NCBI GenBank assembly: GCA_041441455.1
Contig: JASDTB010000059.1
Span: 1 to 64,000, forward strand
Length of the DNA: 64,000 nucleotides
Source of the DNA: JAFIHK01 sp041441455
GTDB lineage: Bacteria; Bacteroidota; Bacteroidia; Bacteroidales; UBA932
Reading direction: 5' to 3'
The notes under the pieces were generated by a model. The model worked only from the letters and a program-made list of their open reading frames with translations. It had not been told where the DNA came from and did not search any database. Positions 41,770-51,151 of the stretch are shown here, piece after piece. Positions within the stretch are counted from its first letter, which is position 1. The number at the start of each line of letters is the position of its first letter. The translations under genes and the position numbers were made by a program.

Positions 41770-43230
41770 ATGAAAAACAAAAAAACAATTTTATCGCTTT
41801 TTGTGATAAATTTCTTTTCCCTTGCTCTATTAAGTGCACAAAATGAGTCTGTTATAAAAATTACAAAAGGACAGAACGACACCGTATCCGTTAAACAGCA
41901 TGTGATTGTTGGATTAGCTCCTCTAAATTCAGAGATTAAAATTGATGGTAAAATTGTAAAGCAATATAAGACAGGCGCTTTTGGTGATGAAATTGTATTG
42001 AAAGATGGCGATAATTTGGTTAAAATTGAGGCAATAAGTAATGGTAAAAGTTATGAGAAGAGTCTTAAGATTTTTTACCGACCAGTTACTCCTGCTCAAA
42101 CATCTCTTTTACCACTCGACTTTGTGGGAAAAGTTGTTGAGACAAAAGATGGGGCATATCTAAATTTTGGATCGGGAGACGATCGATTGGGCGGAACAAA
42201 AATAAACTTCCTGTCTCAAGGAATAAAGTTAGAGGTTATTGATTCTGTTTCGAATTTGTATAAAGTAAAGTTGTCGGATAATTTCAAAGTATTTATTCCC
42301 AAAGAGTATACAAATCCAATGACTCAGGGTACTCGTCCTGCCAAATCTTTGACAGGTTCATGGAGCGTCACAACATACGAAAAGGGCGATAAAGTGAGAG
42401 TCTCATTAGACGAGAGAGTTCCATACGTTGTTTATTACGATAAGGCTCTAAATATGTTAGTTGCAGAGATACATGGAGCAAATTGCAACTCAAATTGGAT
42501 CACCCAATATCCAGGATTAAAGAGCATCGAATATGTAGACATTCGTCAAACCTCTACAGAAGTTGTAAAGGTGATGATGAAATTGAATAACAATTATATG
42601 TGGGGCTATGAGGTTGCTTATGCTGGAAATGCTTTGGAGATTTCGATCAAAAAAAGACCATCTTTGAATCTTAAAGATTTGACAATAGGAATTGATGCTG
42701 GACATGGTGGACCAAAATCATTTGGTGCAGTAGGTGTGTCGGGATTAAAAGAGAAAGATCAAAACCTTGCAATGGCATATATGTTGAAAGAGGAGTTGGA
42801 ACGATATGGTGCAAAAGTTGTTCTAAGTAGAAGTGATGACTCCGATATGAATATGACAGAGAGAAAGAGAATCTTTGCAGAGGCTAAGATAGATCTTTTA
42901 GTTTCGATTCACTGCAATGCTGGAGGCAATCCTCTTAAAACGGGAGGCACAAGCACATATTATAAACACATTGAATATAGAGATTTAGCAGAGACAATAC
43001 TTGCTAGACTTTTAGAACTTGATGTTAAAAATTTTGGTTTAGTTGGTAATTTTAACTTTAGTATGAATGCTCCAACTCAATACCCTTCGGTACTAGTAGA
43101 GACGCTCTTTATGAGTAATCTTGCCGAAGAGGAGTTACTATCCGACCCTGTATTCCAGCGCAAAATGATGCAAAGCGTAGTCAAGGGCCTTCGTGATTAT
43201 CTTAAAAAAGTGAAGAAAGCTGAAAAATAG
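41770..43230 (+). CDS. N-acetylmuramoyl-L-alanine amidase (Amidase_3)
   Basis: This zinc enzyme cuts the bond between N-acetylmuramic acid and the stem peptide of peptidoglycan, typically during septum splitting. From the chosen ATG (486 aa) there is a signal peptide (MKNKKTILSLFVINFFSLALLSAQ) and about 290 residues of beta-rich N-terminal region, perhaps an AMIN-like targeting domain. The catalytic domain has DAGHGGPKSFGAVG, the Glu of GLKEKDQNL, SIHCNAGG and the catalytic Glu in SVLVETLFMSN. The 49 extra upstream codons of the open frame precede the promoter and are rejected. uvrB starts directly after the stop codon. Confidence 0.93.
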   Translation: MKNKKTILSLFVINFFSLALLSAQNESVIKITKGQNDTVSVKQHVIVGLAPLNSEIKIDGKIVKQYKTGAFGDEIVLKDGDNLVKIEAISNGKSYEKSLKIFYRPVTPAQTSLLPLDFVGKVVETKDGAYLNFGSGDDRLGGTKINFLSQGIKLEVIDSVSNLYKVKLSDNFKVFIPKEYTNPMTQGTRPAKSLTGSWSVTTYEKGDKVRVSLDERVPYVVYYDKALNMLVAEIHGANCNSNWITQYPGLKSIEYVDIRQTSTEVVKVMMKLNNNYMWGYEVAYAGNALEISIKKRPSLNLKDLTIGIDAGHGGPKSFGAVGVSGLKEKDQNLAMAYMLKEELERYGAKVVLSRSDDSDMNMTERKRIFAEAKIDLLVSIHCNAGGNPLKTGGTSTYYKHIEYRDLAETILARLLELDVKNFGLVGNFNFSMNAPTQYPSVLVETLFMSNLAEEELLSDPVFQRKMMQSVVKGLRDYLKKVKKAEK

Positions 43231-45222
43231 ATGGGATTTAAATTACAATCAGAATACAAACCTACAGGCGATCAACCCGCAGCAATTGATCAGATTTGCG
43301 AACACATTAATGGAGAACTTCCTGCTGTAACACTTTTGGGAGTAACAGGTTCGGGAAAGACCTTTACGATGGCAAATGTTATTCAACGTCTGCAGCGTCC
43401 GGCATTAATTTTAAGCCACAACAAAACGTTGGCGGCACAATTATACGCCGAATTCAAAGCTTTCTTTCCAGAGAATGCTGTAGAATACTTTGTCTCCTAT
43501 TACGACTATTATCAGCCTGAGGCCTATCTCCCTGTCACCGATACCTATATCGAAAAAGACTTGAGTATTAATGAAGAGATTGAAAAGCTTCGGCTTTCTG
43601 CCTCGTCTGCACTTCTGTCGGGGAGAAAAGATGTGATTGTAATTTCAAGTGTATCTTGTCTTTATGGTATTGGAAATCCTGAGGATTTCCATGCAAACAC
43701 CATTTTCCTACGCAGAGGAGATACCTTATCTCGCAATAAACTCCTCTATTCGTTAGTCGATAGTCTCTACTCCCGCAGCGAAGCTGAATTCAAAAGGGGA
43801 GTCTTTCGAGTAAAAGGAGATACAGTAGACATCTATCCAGCCTATTCAGATACTTCAGTGAGGATTATCTTTTTTGGCGATGAGGTGGAGAGTATTGAGT
43901 TGTTTGATCCGCTAACAGGTGCTCATATCGAGGATCTTTCGGAGATAAACATCTATCCTGCAAATATCTTTGTAACTACAAGAGAGAGGATGAAAAATGC
44001 TATCGTCCAGATTCAAGACGATATGAAAAAGCAGTTTGACTACTTTAACGAGATAGGGAAACCGATGGAGGCGAAAAGGATCAAGCAGAGAGTTGAATTT
44101 GATTTGGAGATGATCAAGGAGATTGGCTATTGCTCTGGCATCGAGAACTACTCAAGATATTTTGATGGTCGAACTTCAGGAATGCGTCCATTCTGTCTGA
44201 TCGACTACTTCTCTCCCGATTTTATAACATTTATTGACGAAAGTCATGTGACAATTCCACAAATCAGGGCGATGTATGGCGGAGACAGAGCGAGAAAGGT
44301 TAATCTTATCGACTATGGATTCCGTCTGCCAGCTGCTGCAGATAACAGACCTCTGAAATTTGACGAATTTGAGGGAATTGTAGGACAGACAGTTTATGTA
44401 AGTGCAACGCCTGCAGATTATGAATTAAACAAATCGGAAGGCGTTATCGTAGAACAGGTTGTAAGGCCGACAGGTCTGTTGGACCCACCGATTGAGGTTC
44501 GGCCGACCAAAAATCAGATCGACGATTTATTAGAGGAGATTAGAATAAGAGTCAACAAAGATGAGAGAATACTTGTTACTACTCTCACAAAACGTATGGC
44601 TGAGGAGCTCGATAAGTATCTTACAGGGATTGGAATCAGATGCAGATATATTCACTCCGATGTAGATACTCTCGAAAGGATTGAGATTTTGGAAGACTTT
44701 CAAGCTGGTAGATTTGATGTCTTGATTGGAGTAAACCTATTAAGAGAGGGATTAGATTTACCTCAAGTCTCGTTAGTTGCAATCCTTGATGCCGACAAAG
44801 AGGGATTTTTAAGGTCGGAACGTGCACTTACTCAGACTGCTGGAAGGGCAGCGAGAAATGTTGATGGAAGAGTTATAATGTATGCCGATACAATAACTCA
44901 GTCGATGAAGAGAACAATTGATGAGACTGAGCGCAGACGTAATAAGCAGATGCAGTATAATCTCGAAAACAACATAATTCCGGTTCAGATCAGAAAGCAG
45001 GTGAGAAATGTATTGGGTAAGCAAAAAGATTATGTAGAGCCTTTGGAGGAGACAAAATCTATTTTAGCAGATCCTGTTCTTGCTAAGTTAAATCCCGACC
45101 AAATTCGGAAAGCAGTTGAGGCTGCTAAGAAGGAGATGGAGAGAGCTGCTGCAGAACTTGATTTTATGAGAGCAGCTAAATTCCGTGATGAGATGAATGC
45201 ACTCAAGAAATTACTTGGATAG
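43231..45222 (+). CDS. uvrB: UvrABC excinuclease subunit B
   Basis: UvrB verifies DNA damage in nucleotide excision repair after delivery by UvrA. The 663-aa protein has Walker A GVTGSGKTFTMAN, the damage-sensing beta-hairpin YYDYYQPEAYLP, DESH box FIDESHVTIPQ, SF2 motifs GVNLLREGLDLPQVSLVAIL and QTAGRAARNVDG. The C-terminal UVR motif (EAAKKEMERAAAELDFMRAAKFRDEM), which binds UvrC, is present. It begins immediately after the amidase stop codon and is 2 bases from relA. Confidence 0.98.
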   Translation: MGFKLQSEYKPTGDQPAAIDQICEHINGELPAVTLLGVTGSGKTFTMANVIQRLQRPALILSHNKTLAAQLYAEFKAFFPENAVEYFVSYYDYYQPEAYLPVTDTYIEKDLSINEEIEKLRLSASSALLSGRKDVIVISSVSCLYGIGNPEDFHANTIFLRRGDTLSRNKLLYSLVDSLYSRSEAEFKRGVFRVKGDTVDIYPAYSDTSVRIIFFGDEVESIELFDPLTGAHIEDLSEINIYPANIFVTTRERMKNAIVQIQDDMKKQFDYFNEIGKPMEAKRIKQRVEFDLEMIKEIGYCSGIENYSRYFDGRTSGMRPFCLIDYFSPDFITFIDESHVTIPQIRAMYGGDRARKVNLIDYGFRLPAAADNRPLKFDEFEGIVGQTVYVSATPADYELNKSEGVIVEQVVRPTGLLDPPIEVRPTKNQIDDLLEEIRIRVNKDERILVTTLTKRMAEELDKYLTGIGIRCRYIHSDVDTLERIEILEDFQAGRFDVLIGVNLLREGLDLPQVSLVAILDADKEGFLRSERALTQTAGRAARNVDGRVIMYADTITQSMKRTIDETERRRNKQMQYNLENNIIPVQIRKQVRNVLGKQKDYVEPLEETKSILADPVLAKLNPDQIRKAVEAAKKEMERAAAELDFMRAAKFRDEMNALKKLLG

Positions 45223-45224
45223 CA

Positions 45225-47369
45225 ATGATATACAATTTATTGAATAAAATATATTCAGATTTTCCCGAAAACGAAAGGGTGCTTCTGAAATCGGCTTTCG
45301 AATTTGCCCGTAAAGAGCTTTATGGCAAGGAGAGAGGCGATGGTTCCGAATTTATCAGCCACGCGATCTCTGTTGCAGAGATTGTTGCCGGAGAGCTGGG
45401 CCTTATGCCAGGAGCTGTGACTGCAGTCTTTCTTCACGAAGCTACACGTGGAAACAGTCAGATGCTTGAGCCTCTTAAAAGAGAATTTGGAAACGAAATC
45501 ATCTTGATGGCTGAGAGTTTGAACAGAATATCGGAGATTAAGCCTAAAGACACAGGTCTTCAGGCAGATAACTATAGAAAACTGATTGTCTCTTATTCTC
45601 GAGATCCACGAGTAACTCTCATAAAATTGGCAGATAGGCTGGAAATTATGAGGAACTTGGACAATTTCACAAAAACACAGCAAGTTAAAAAGGCAACGGA
45701 GACACTTTTGTTGTATGCACCTTTAGCTCATCAGTTAGGATTATACAACATGAAGAGTGAGATGGAGGATTTGTCATTCAGGTACACAGATCCAGAACAC
45801 TATCGAATGATTACAAATAAGCTTAAGGCAACAGAGAAGGATCGTGAAAATCTGATGCACCAATTTGTAAATCCTTTAGATGAAAAACTTAAGAGTTCTG
45901 GGCTGAAGTATGAATTGAAGAGCAGAACCAAAACTGCCTACTCAATTTGGAAAAAGATGCAGGCGCAGCAGATATCATTTGAGTCAATAGCAGATGTTTT
46001 TGCAATGCGATTTATAATTGATTGCGAACTTGAGAAGGAGAAGGAGCTTTGCTGGCAAGTCTATTCTTTAGTAACAGAGCGATATGTTCCAGATACTAAA
46101 AGATTAAGAGACTGGATAACAGTACCAAAACCAAATGGATATGAATCTCTTCATACTACTGTAAGTAACGATGATGGTGCTGTAATAGAGGTTCAGATCA
46201 GAACTAGAAGAATGGATGAGATTGCAGAGAGTGGTCATGCTGCTCACTGGAGTTATAAAGGGGTAAAAAGAGAGCAAGGGCTGGACGCTTGGCTTGGAGG
46301 GGTAAAAAAATTGCTAGAATCTCCCGAAAAGAAAGGTGATTCTCATATAATGAACTTTTCGCTTGATGAGATCTTTGTCTTCACTCCCGATGGTGATTTG
46401 AGAAGATTACAAGCTGGAGCCTGTGTTCTTGATTTTGCCTTTGATATCCATACAAACCTTGGATTAAAGTGTGCAGGTGCAAAAATCAATGGTAAGCCAG
46501 CATCAATCCGCGACAGACTCAATACAGGTGATGTTGTTGAGATTATGAGCAATAAAAACCAGAAGCCGTCTCAGGACTGGTTGAATTTTGTTGTATCGTC
46601 TAAGGCTAGAGCTAAAATCAAACAAAAGATAAAGGAGGAGGAGAGCAAAAGAGCAGTAATTGGTAAAGAGCTCTTAGAGAGACGGATGAATAATTGGAAG
46701 ATTGAGTTTAACGATGATATTTTATATGCTCTAATAAAACAATACAAATTCAAGACTGCCAGTGAGTTTTATTCTGCATTGGCGATGTCCGAAGTAGATA
46801 TTGTAGATGTTCGAAACTTTTTGAACTCAAAGAGCGCTCAAGATACATCAGATTCTAAAGAGTCTGCAGTTATTACAACTGACAGGAGGGAGGTGCGGAG
46901 TTCTTCGTCGGATTCTGATTATCTGATTATCGACGAAAGGCTTAATAATGTTGGATTCAAACTCTCAAAATGTTGTAACCCGATTCATGGTGACGATGTG
47001 ATTGGATTTGTATCGGTGAAAGATGGAATTAAAATCCATAGGACATCGTGTCCAAACGCCTCAAGACTAATAGAAAACTACCCATACAGAATTCACAAAG
47101 TTAAGTGGCGCGAAAATATTAGTGGTACAAACTTCATAACCGCTATCAGGGTTAGTGCTCACGAAGAGGGTGTGATTAATCAGAAAGTTTTAGAAGTAAT
47201 AGGTCAGTTTAATGTATCTTTGCGCTTCTTCAGTCTCAATAAACTCAAAGATGTTTTTGAGGCAAGAATGCAGCTTGCTGTGCCTAATAATCAGTTGTTA
47301 GACAAGCTAATATTCAGTCTGAAGAAGGTTAAGGGAATAAAATCTGTAAGTAGGGTTTCAAATGTCTGA
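45225..47369 (+). CDS. relA: RelA/SpoT-type (p)ppGpp synthetase with degenerate hydrolase site
   Basis: The 714-aa protein has the long-RSH layout: HD-type hydrolase domain (about residues 20-170), synthetase (about 225-350), TGS (about 370-430) and a C-terminal ACT-like region (about 640-710). The synthetase looks active (SRTKTAYSIWKKM, FAMRFIID, PKPNGYESLHTTV, EVQIRT). Hydrolase residues are altered. The usual HDxxED is HEATRG (71-76), and the usual LADRLHNMR is LADRLEIMR (135-143). It should therefore make but not degrade alarmone, so another hydrolase is expected elsewhere. It sits between uvrB and uvrA and overlaps uvrA by 8 bases. Confidence 0.93.
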   Translation: MIYNLLNKIYSDFPENERVLLKSAFEFARKELYGKERGDGSEFISHAISVAEIVAGELGLMPGAVTAVFLHEATRGNSQMLEPLKREFGNEIILMAESLNRISEIKPKDTGLQADNYRKLIVSYSRDPRVTLIKLADRLEIMRNLDNFTKTQQVKKATETLLLYAPLAHQLGLYNMKSEMEDLSFRYTDPEHYRMITNKLKATEKDRENLMHQFVNPLDEKLKSSGLKYELKSRTKTAYSIWKKMQAQQISFESIADVFAMRFIIDCELEKEKELCWQVYSLVTERYVPDTKRLRDWITVPKPNGYESLHTTVSNDDGAVIEVQIRTRRMDEIAESGHAAHWSYKGVKREQGLDAWLGGVKKLLESPEKKGDSHIMNFSLDEIFVFTPDGDLRRLQAGACVLDFAFDIHTNLGLKCAGAKINGKPASIRDRLNTGDVVEIMSNKNQKPSQDWLNFVVSSKARAKIKQKIKEEESKRAVIGKELLERRMNNWKIEFNDDILYALIKQYKFKTASEFYSALAMSEVDIVDVRNFLNSKSAQDTSDSKESAVITTDRREVRSSSSDSDYLIIDERLNNVGFKLSKCCNPIHGDDVIGFVSVKDGIKIHRTSCPNASRLIENYPYRIHKVKWRENISGTNFITAIRVSAHEEGVINQKVLEVIGQFNVSLRFFSLNKLKDVFEARMQLAVPNNQLLDKLIFSLKKVKGIKSVSRVSNV

Positions 47370-50175
47370 TTCTAATATTGTTATTAAAGGGGCGAGGATG
47401 AATAACCTCCGTAATGTCTCCCTTTCTATTCCACGCGACAAGCTGGTTGTTATCTCCGGAATCTCTGGTTCGGGAAAATCTAGTCTTGCCTTCGACACTA
47501 TTTTTGCAGAAGGACAGCGACGTTTTGTAGAGAGTCTATCCTCTTTTGCCCGTCAGTTTTTAGGTCGAATGTCGAAACCTGATGTGGATGAAATTTCGGG
47601 TATTCCGCCAGCGATTGCAATTGAACAAAAAGTTAACACCAGAAATCCTAGGTCAACAGTCGGTACAAGTACCGAAATTTATGACTATCTGCGACTTCTT
47701 TATGCCAGAATCGGCAGAACATACTCTCCAGTAACGGGAAAAGAGGTTAAGCGCGAAAGTGTCAATGATGTAATGGAATATATCTTCTCCCTTACCGAGG
47801 GTGAAGCTGTCTACATTTTGGCACCCTTTGGATGGGACGACGAATCGATGCGAACCGAAAGACTTTTGAATTTCAAAGCACAGGGCTTCACTAGGGTCTA
47901 TGCAGACGCAGAAGTTGTTAGAATAGAATCACTTTTATCCGATAAAACAGATAAATACAGAGAGGTCCTATTACTTGTTGATAGAATTTCCGTCGATAGA
48001 GGAGATGAAGGGGTGAGTAGAATTTCAGATTCTGTTCAAACTGCGTTTTCTATCGATAGAGGTGATGGAAACACAGGAACTGTTATTATTGCTTTAGCGT
48101 CAAAACCACAAGAAAAAGTTGTGTTTTCGACCCATTTTGAGGCAGACGGTGTTAAATTTATGGAGCCAGACGAGCTTCTTTTTAGTTATAATAATCCATT
48201 AGGGGCTTGTCCAGTTTGTGCTGGTTATGGAAAAGTAATTGGCATTGATGAAAATTTAGTTTTCCCAGATAGATCGCTCTCAATATATCAGGAGGCGATA
48301 GCGTGCTGGAAGGGAGATGCAATGAAAGAGTTTGCCTCTAAGCTGATTATGAATGCATCGAAGTTCGATTTTCCAATCCATAAGCCATTTTACGAACTCA
48401 CAGATGAGCAAAAGAGGTTACTTTGGAGAGGCAACCGATACTTTACAGGTCTGGATGAGTTCTTTAAAATGATAGAGTCAAATAAATATAAGATCCAATA
48501 CAGATATCTTCTTAGCAGATATTCAGGAAAGACTACCTGCAAGGAGTGTGGAGGGACACGTCTAAGAGTTGAGGCATCTTATGTAAAAGTTGGAGGAAAG
48601 ACCATTAGCGAGCTTATGAATCTAAGTATGGAAAAACTTTTTGATTTTGTAAGCAACCTGGAGTTGACAGATTACGAAAAGACAGTCTCTTCCAGAATTT
48701 TAAAAGAGATAAAAGGGCGCCTGCAATGTATTATAGATGTAGGTCTTACCTATCTTACCTTGGAGAGACCATCTAACACACTTAGCGGAGGTGAGAGCCA
48801 ACGGATCAATCTTGTTAGCTCAATCGGAAGCAGTCTGGTTGGATCACTATACATCCTTGACGAGCCTAGTATTGGTTTGCATCCAAGAGATACAATGCGT
48901 CTGATTAAGGTTTTAAAGCAGCTTCGCGATTTAGGAAACAGTGTGTTGATAGTAGAGCATGATGAGGAGATTATCAGATCATCAGATCAATTAATTGATA
49001 TTGGACCATATGCGGGGAAATATGGAGGAGAACTTGTATATCAAGGGTCAGTTAATGCATTGGAGTATTCAAAAGGGTGGGAACAAAGTTTGACTCTTGC
49101 TTTTCTTGATGGAAAAGAGAAGATAGCACTACCCGACAAGAGGAGAGAGCCAGCTGGTTTTATTGAAATTAAAGGTGCAGCAGAGCATAATCTAAAAAAT
49201 ATCGACGTTAAATTTCCTCTTAAGGTCTTTACAGCAGTCACTGGTGTAAGTGGATCTGGAAAATCAACATTGGTAAAGGATATTTTATATCCAGCCTTGA
49301 ATAGACATATTAATCAGTATGGTGATAAGCCAGGTCTGTTTCGAGAGTTAGGTGGAGATCTTGCTAAGGTTACTGCAGTAGAGTATATTGACCAAAACCC
49401 AATTGGAAAATCTTCAAGATCGAATCCTGTAACATATCTGAAGGTGTATGATGAAATTCGGAAATTATTCTCCGAACAACCTTACGCTAAGGCGAATGGA
49501 TATGGTCACTCTCACTTCTCTTTTAACATTGATGGTGGCCGTTGTCCCGAGTGTCATGGCGAAGGTGTGATTTACATAGAGATGCAGTTTATGGCAGATG
49601 TTCAAATGGTGTGTGAATCATGTGGTGGTAAAAGATTCAAACAAGATATTCTTGAAGTTAAGTACAAGGGAAAAAACATCAACGATATCTTAAACATGAG
49701 TGTTGGTGAGGCAATAGATTTCTTCGCGGCTCAAAAAGAGCCTATTGCAAAAAGAATTGCTGAGAAGCTGCATCCATTGGAGGCTGTTGGATTATCTTAT
49801 GTCCAACTTGGTCAAAGTAGCAGTACGTTGAGCGGAGGAGAGAGTCAGCGTGTGAAACTAGCTTCATTCCTCGGAAAAGATGGCGGTAATGGTTCTGTCC
49901 TTTTCATCTTTGACGAACCTACAACTGGTCTCCACTTTTACGATATCAGAAAACTCTTAGATTCATTCAACGCATTAATCGCTCGTGGACATTCAATTAT
50001 TGTGGTTGAGCATAATATGGATGTTGTCAAGTGTGCAGATTGGATTATAGATATGGGGCCAGATGGCGGTGAAGGTGGCGGAGAGGTAGTGTTTGAAGGT
50101 CGTCCCGAAGATCTTATAAAGCAAAAGAGTAATTTTACTGCTCAGGCACTACTCAGAGATCATAAAATGGTATAG
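47362..50175 (+). CDS. uvrA: UvrABC excinuclease subunit A
   Basis: UvrA is the ABC-type ATPase dimer that first finds DNA damage. The 937-aa protein has two ATPase modules: Walker A GISGSGKSSLAFDTIFAEGQ near the N terminus and GVSGSGKSTLVKDILYPAL at about residue 625. There are two signatures (LSGGESQRINL, LSGGESQRVKL) and two zinc sites (CPVCAGYGK with CKECGGTRL, and CPECHGEGV with CESCGGKRF). It starts inside the end of relA. Its 3' end overlaps the convergent M28 gene by 27 bases. Confidence 0.98.
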   Translation: MSDSNIVIKGARMNNLRNVSLSIPRDKLVVISGISGSGKSSLAFDTIFAEGQRRFVESLSSFARQFLGRMSKPDVDEISGIPPAIAIEQKVNTRNPRSTVGTSTEIYDYLRLLYARIGRTYSPVTGKEVKRESVNDVMEYIFSLTEGEAVYILAPFGWDDESMRTERLLNFKAQGFTRVYADAEVVRIESLLSDKTDKYREVLLLVDRISVDRGDEGVSRISDSVQTAFSIDRGDGNTGTVIIALASKPQEKVVFSTHFEADGVKFMEPDELLFSYNNPLGACPVCAGYGKVIGIDENLVFPDRSLSIYQEAIACWKGDAMKEFASKLIMNASKFDFPIHKPFYELTDEQKRLLWRGNRYFTGLDEFFKMIESNKYKIQYRYLLSRYSGKTTCKECGGTRLRVEASYVKVGGKTISELMNLSMEKLFDFVSNLELTDYEKTVSSRILKEIKGRLQCIIDVGLTYLTLERPSNTLSGGESQRINLVSSIGSSLVGSLYILDEPSIGLHPRDTMRLIKVLKQLRDLGNSVLIVEHDEEIIRSSDQLIDIGPYAGKYGGELVYQGSVNALEYSKGWEQSLTLAFLDGKEKIALPDKRREPAGFIEIKGAAEHNLKNIDVKFPLKVFTAVTGVSGSGKSTLVKDILYPALNRHINQYGDKPGLFRELGGDLAKVTAVEYIDQNPIGKSSRSNPVTYLKVYDEIRKLFSEQPYAKANGYGHSHFSFNIDGGRCPECHGEGVIYIEMQFMADVQMVCESCGGKRFKQDILEVKYKGKNINDILNMSVGEAIDFFAAQKEPIAKRIAEKLHPLEAVGLSYVQLGQSSSTLSGGESQRVKLASFLGKDGGNGSVLFIFDEPTTGLHFYDIRKLLDSFNALIARGHSIIVVEHNMDVVKCADWIIDMGPDGGEGGGEVVFEGRPEDLIKQKSNFTAQALLRDHKMV

Positions 50176-51105
50176 AAGACAAAAAATTAGTCTTGTTCGT
50201 TTTGCCATAACTGGATAACTTATATAATCAGCATCATCAGTCGGTTTGTAGGTGTGTGCGTGGATTCCCGAAGTAAACATCACAGCTGGAATCTTATTTC
50301 GTACAAAATTATTTTGATCACTGGTCTTGTAGAAGATATCTGCGAATGCTCTACTTCCATAAAATGAGTAATCGATCTCCAATCCCAATTTGTAGTATTT
50401 GTTGCTGAAATCTAAAATCTCTTTAGCAAAGCCTCCGTTTTTTTCTGCTCCCAAAACAAGTACATAGTTTGTGTCTTTGTAAGGTGGTGCGAAGATAGAA
50501 CCTATCATATCTATGTTTATGTTAAACAAGATCTTCTCCTTTGGAATTGGAAGGTTTTTGACAAAAAATTCAGAACCTGCCATATTTGACTCCTTGCCAT
50601 CGAAGGCAGCAAAGATTATATTCCTAGTTGGCCCCTCTTTAGCTTTTCGCATAGAAGAGACCATCTCTGCTAAATTAAGTAAAGCAGTTACACCCGACGC
50701 ATTGTCATCAGCACCATTAAAAATACGTTTATCAAGAACTCCCAAGTGGTCGTAGTGAGCCGAAATCACAATATATTCGTCTGAATAGTATTTTGATGGA
50801 ACTACACCAATGATGTTTCTGCCAACCAATGAATCGCTCTTAAAGCTTTTTATAAATGTCTGACCATAAAAAGGTTGTAGACCATATTTTTCAAATTGAC
50901 CTTTGATGAAGATTCCGGCGTCTCTGCCTCCCTGAGTACCCATTGCTCTTCCCTGATTTTTATCGTCTGCCAAAAAAGTAAGTATTCCCTCTTGCTTTTG
51001 GCGATATATCATCGTTAGATATTTGTTTATATCAACGATTTGTGCTGTTGCTAAAAACGGAGCTGCCAACATAGAAATAAGCAGCAGTAGTGCGGGTCTC
51101 TTCAT
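50149..51105 (-). CDS. Secreted M28-fold peptidase-like protein with altered catalytic residues
   Basis: The 318-aa protein has a signal peptide (residues 1-22) and the M28 zinc-aminopeptidase fold. HYDH (H117, D119), GADDNASG (D133) and NIDMIG (D199) are kept. The usual catalytic Glu of the GEE motif is Lys171 (FDGKE, with E172 kept). The last zinc-ligand His, normally in an HTP-like motif, aligns with Tyr286 (HTYKPTDD). It may therefore be a non-catalytic or atypical member that binds peptides or glycans. The gene is divergent from mtgA and overlaps the 3' end of uvrA. Confidence 0.85.
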   Translation of the reverse strand: MKRPALLLLISMLAAPFLATAQIVDINKYLTMIYRQKQEGILTFLADDKNQGRAMGTQGGRDAGIFIKGQFEKYGLQPFYGQTFIKSFKSDSLVGRNIIGVVPSKYYSDEYIVISAHYDHLGVLDKRIFNGADDNASGVTALLNLAEMVSSMRKAKEGPTRNIIFAAFDGKESNMAGSEFFVKNLPIPKEKILFNINIDMIGSIFAPPYKDTNYVLVLGAEKNGGFAKEILDFSNKYYKLGLEIDYSFYGSRAFADIFYKTSDQNNFVRNKIPAVMFTSGIHAHTYKPTDDADYISYPVMAKRTRLIFCLLYHFMISE

Positions 51106-51116
51106 TTAGATTTTAG

Positions 51117-51124
51117 TATATTTG
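51117..51124 (+). promoter_or_regulatory. -7 promoter element (TATATTTG) for mtgA
   Basis: TATATTTG fits TAnnTTTG and lies 27 bases before the ATG at 51152. It excludes the upstream start at 51122. It faces a minus-strand -7 element one base away. Confidence 0.55.
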
Positions 51125-51125
51125 T

Positions 51126-51133
51126 CAAAAATA
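51126..51133 (-). promoter_or_regulatory. -7 promoter element (TATTTTTG) for the M28-like gene
   Basis: The minus-strand TATTTTTG fits TAnnTTTG and lies 20 bases before the start codon of the M28-like gene. Confidence 0.5.
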
Positions 51134-51151
51134 ATCTATTTGCGACAAAAT

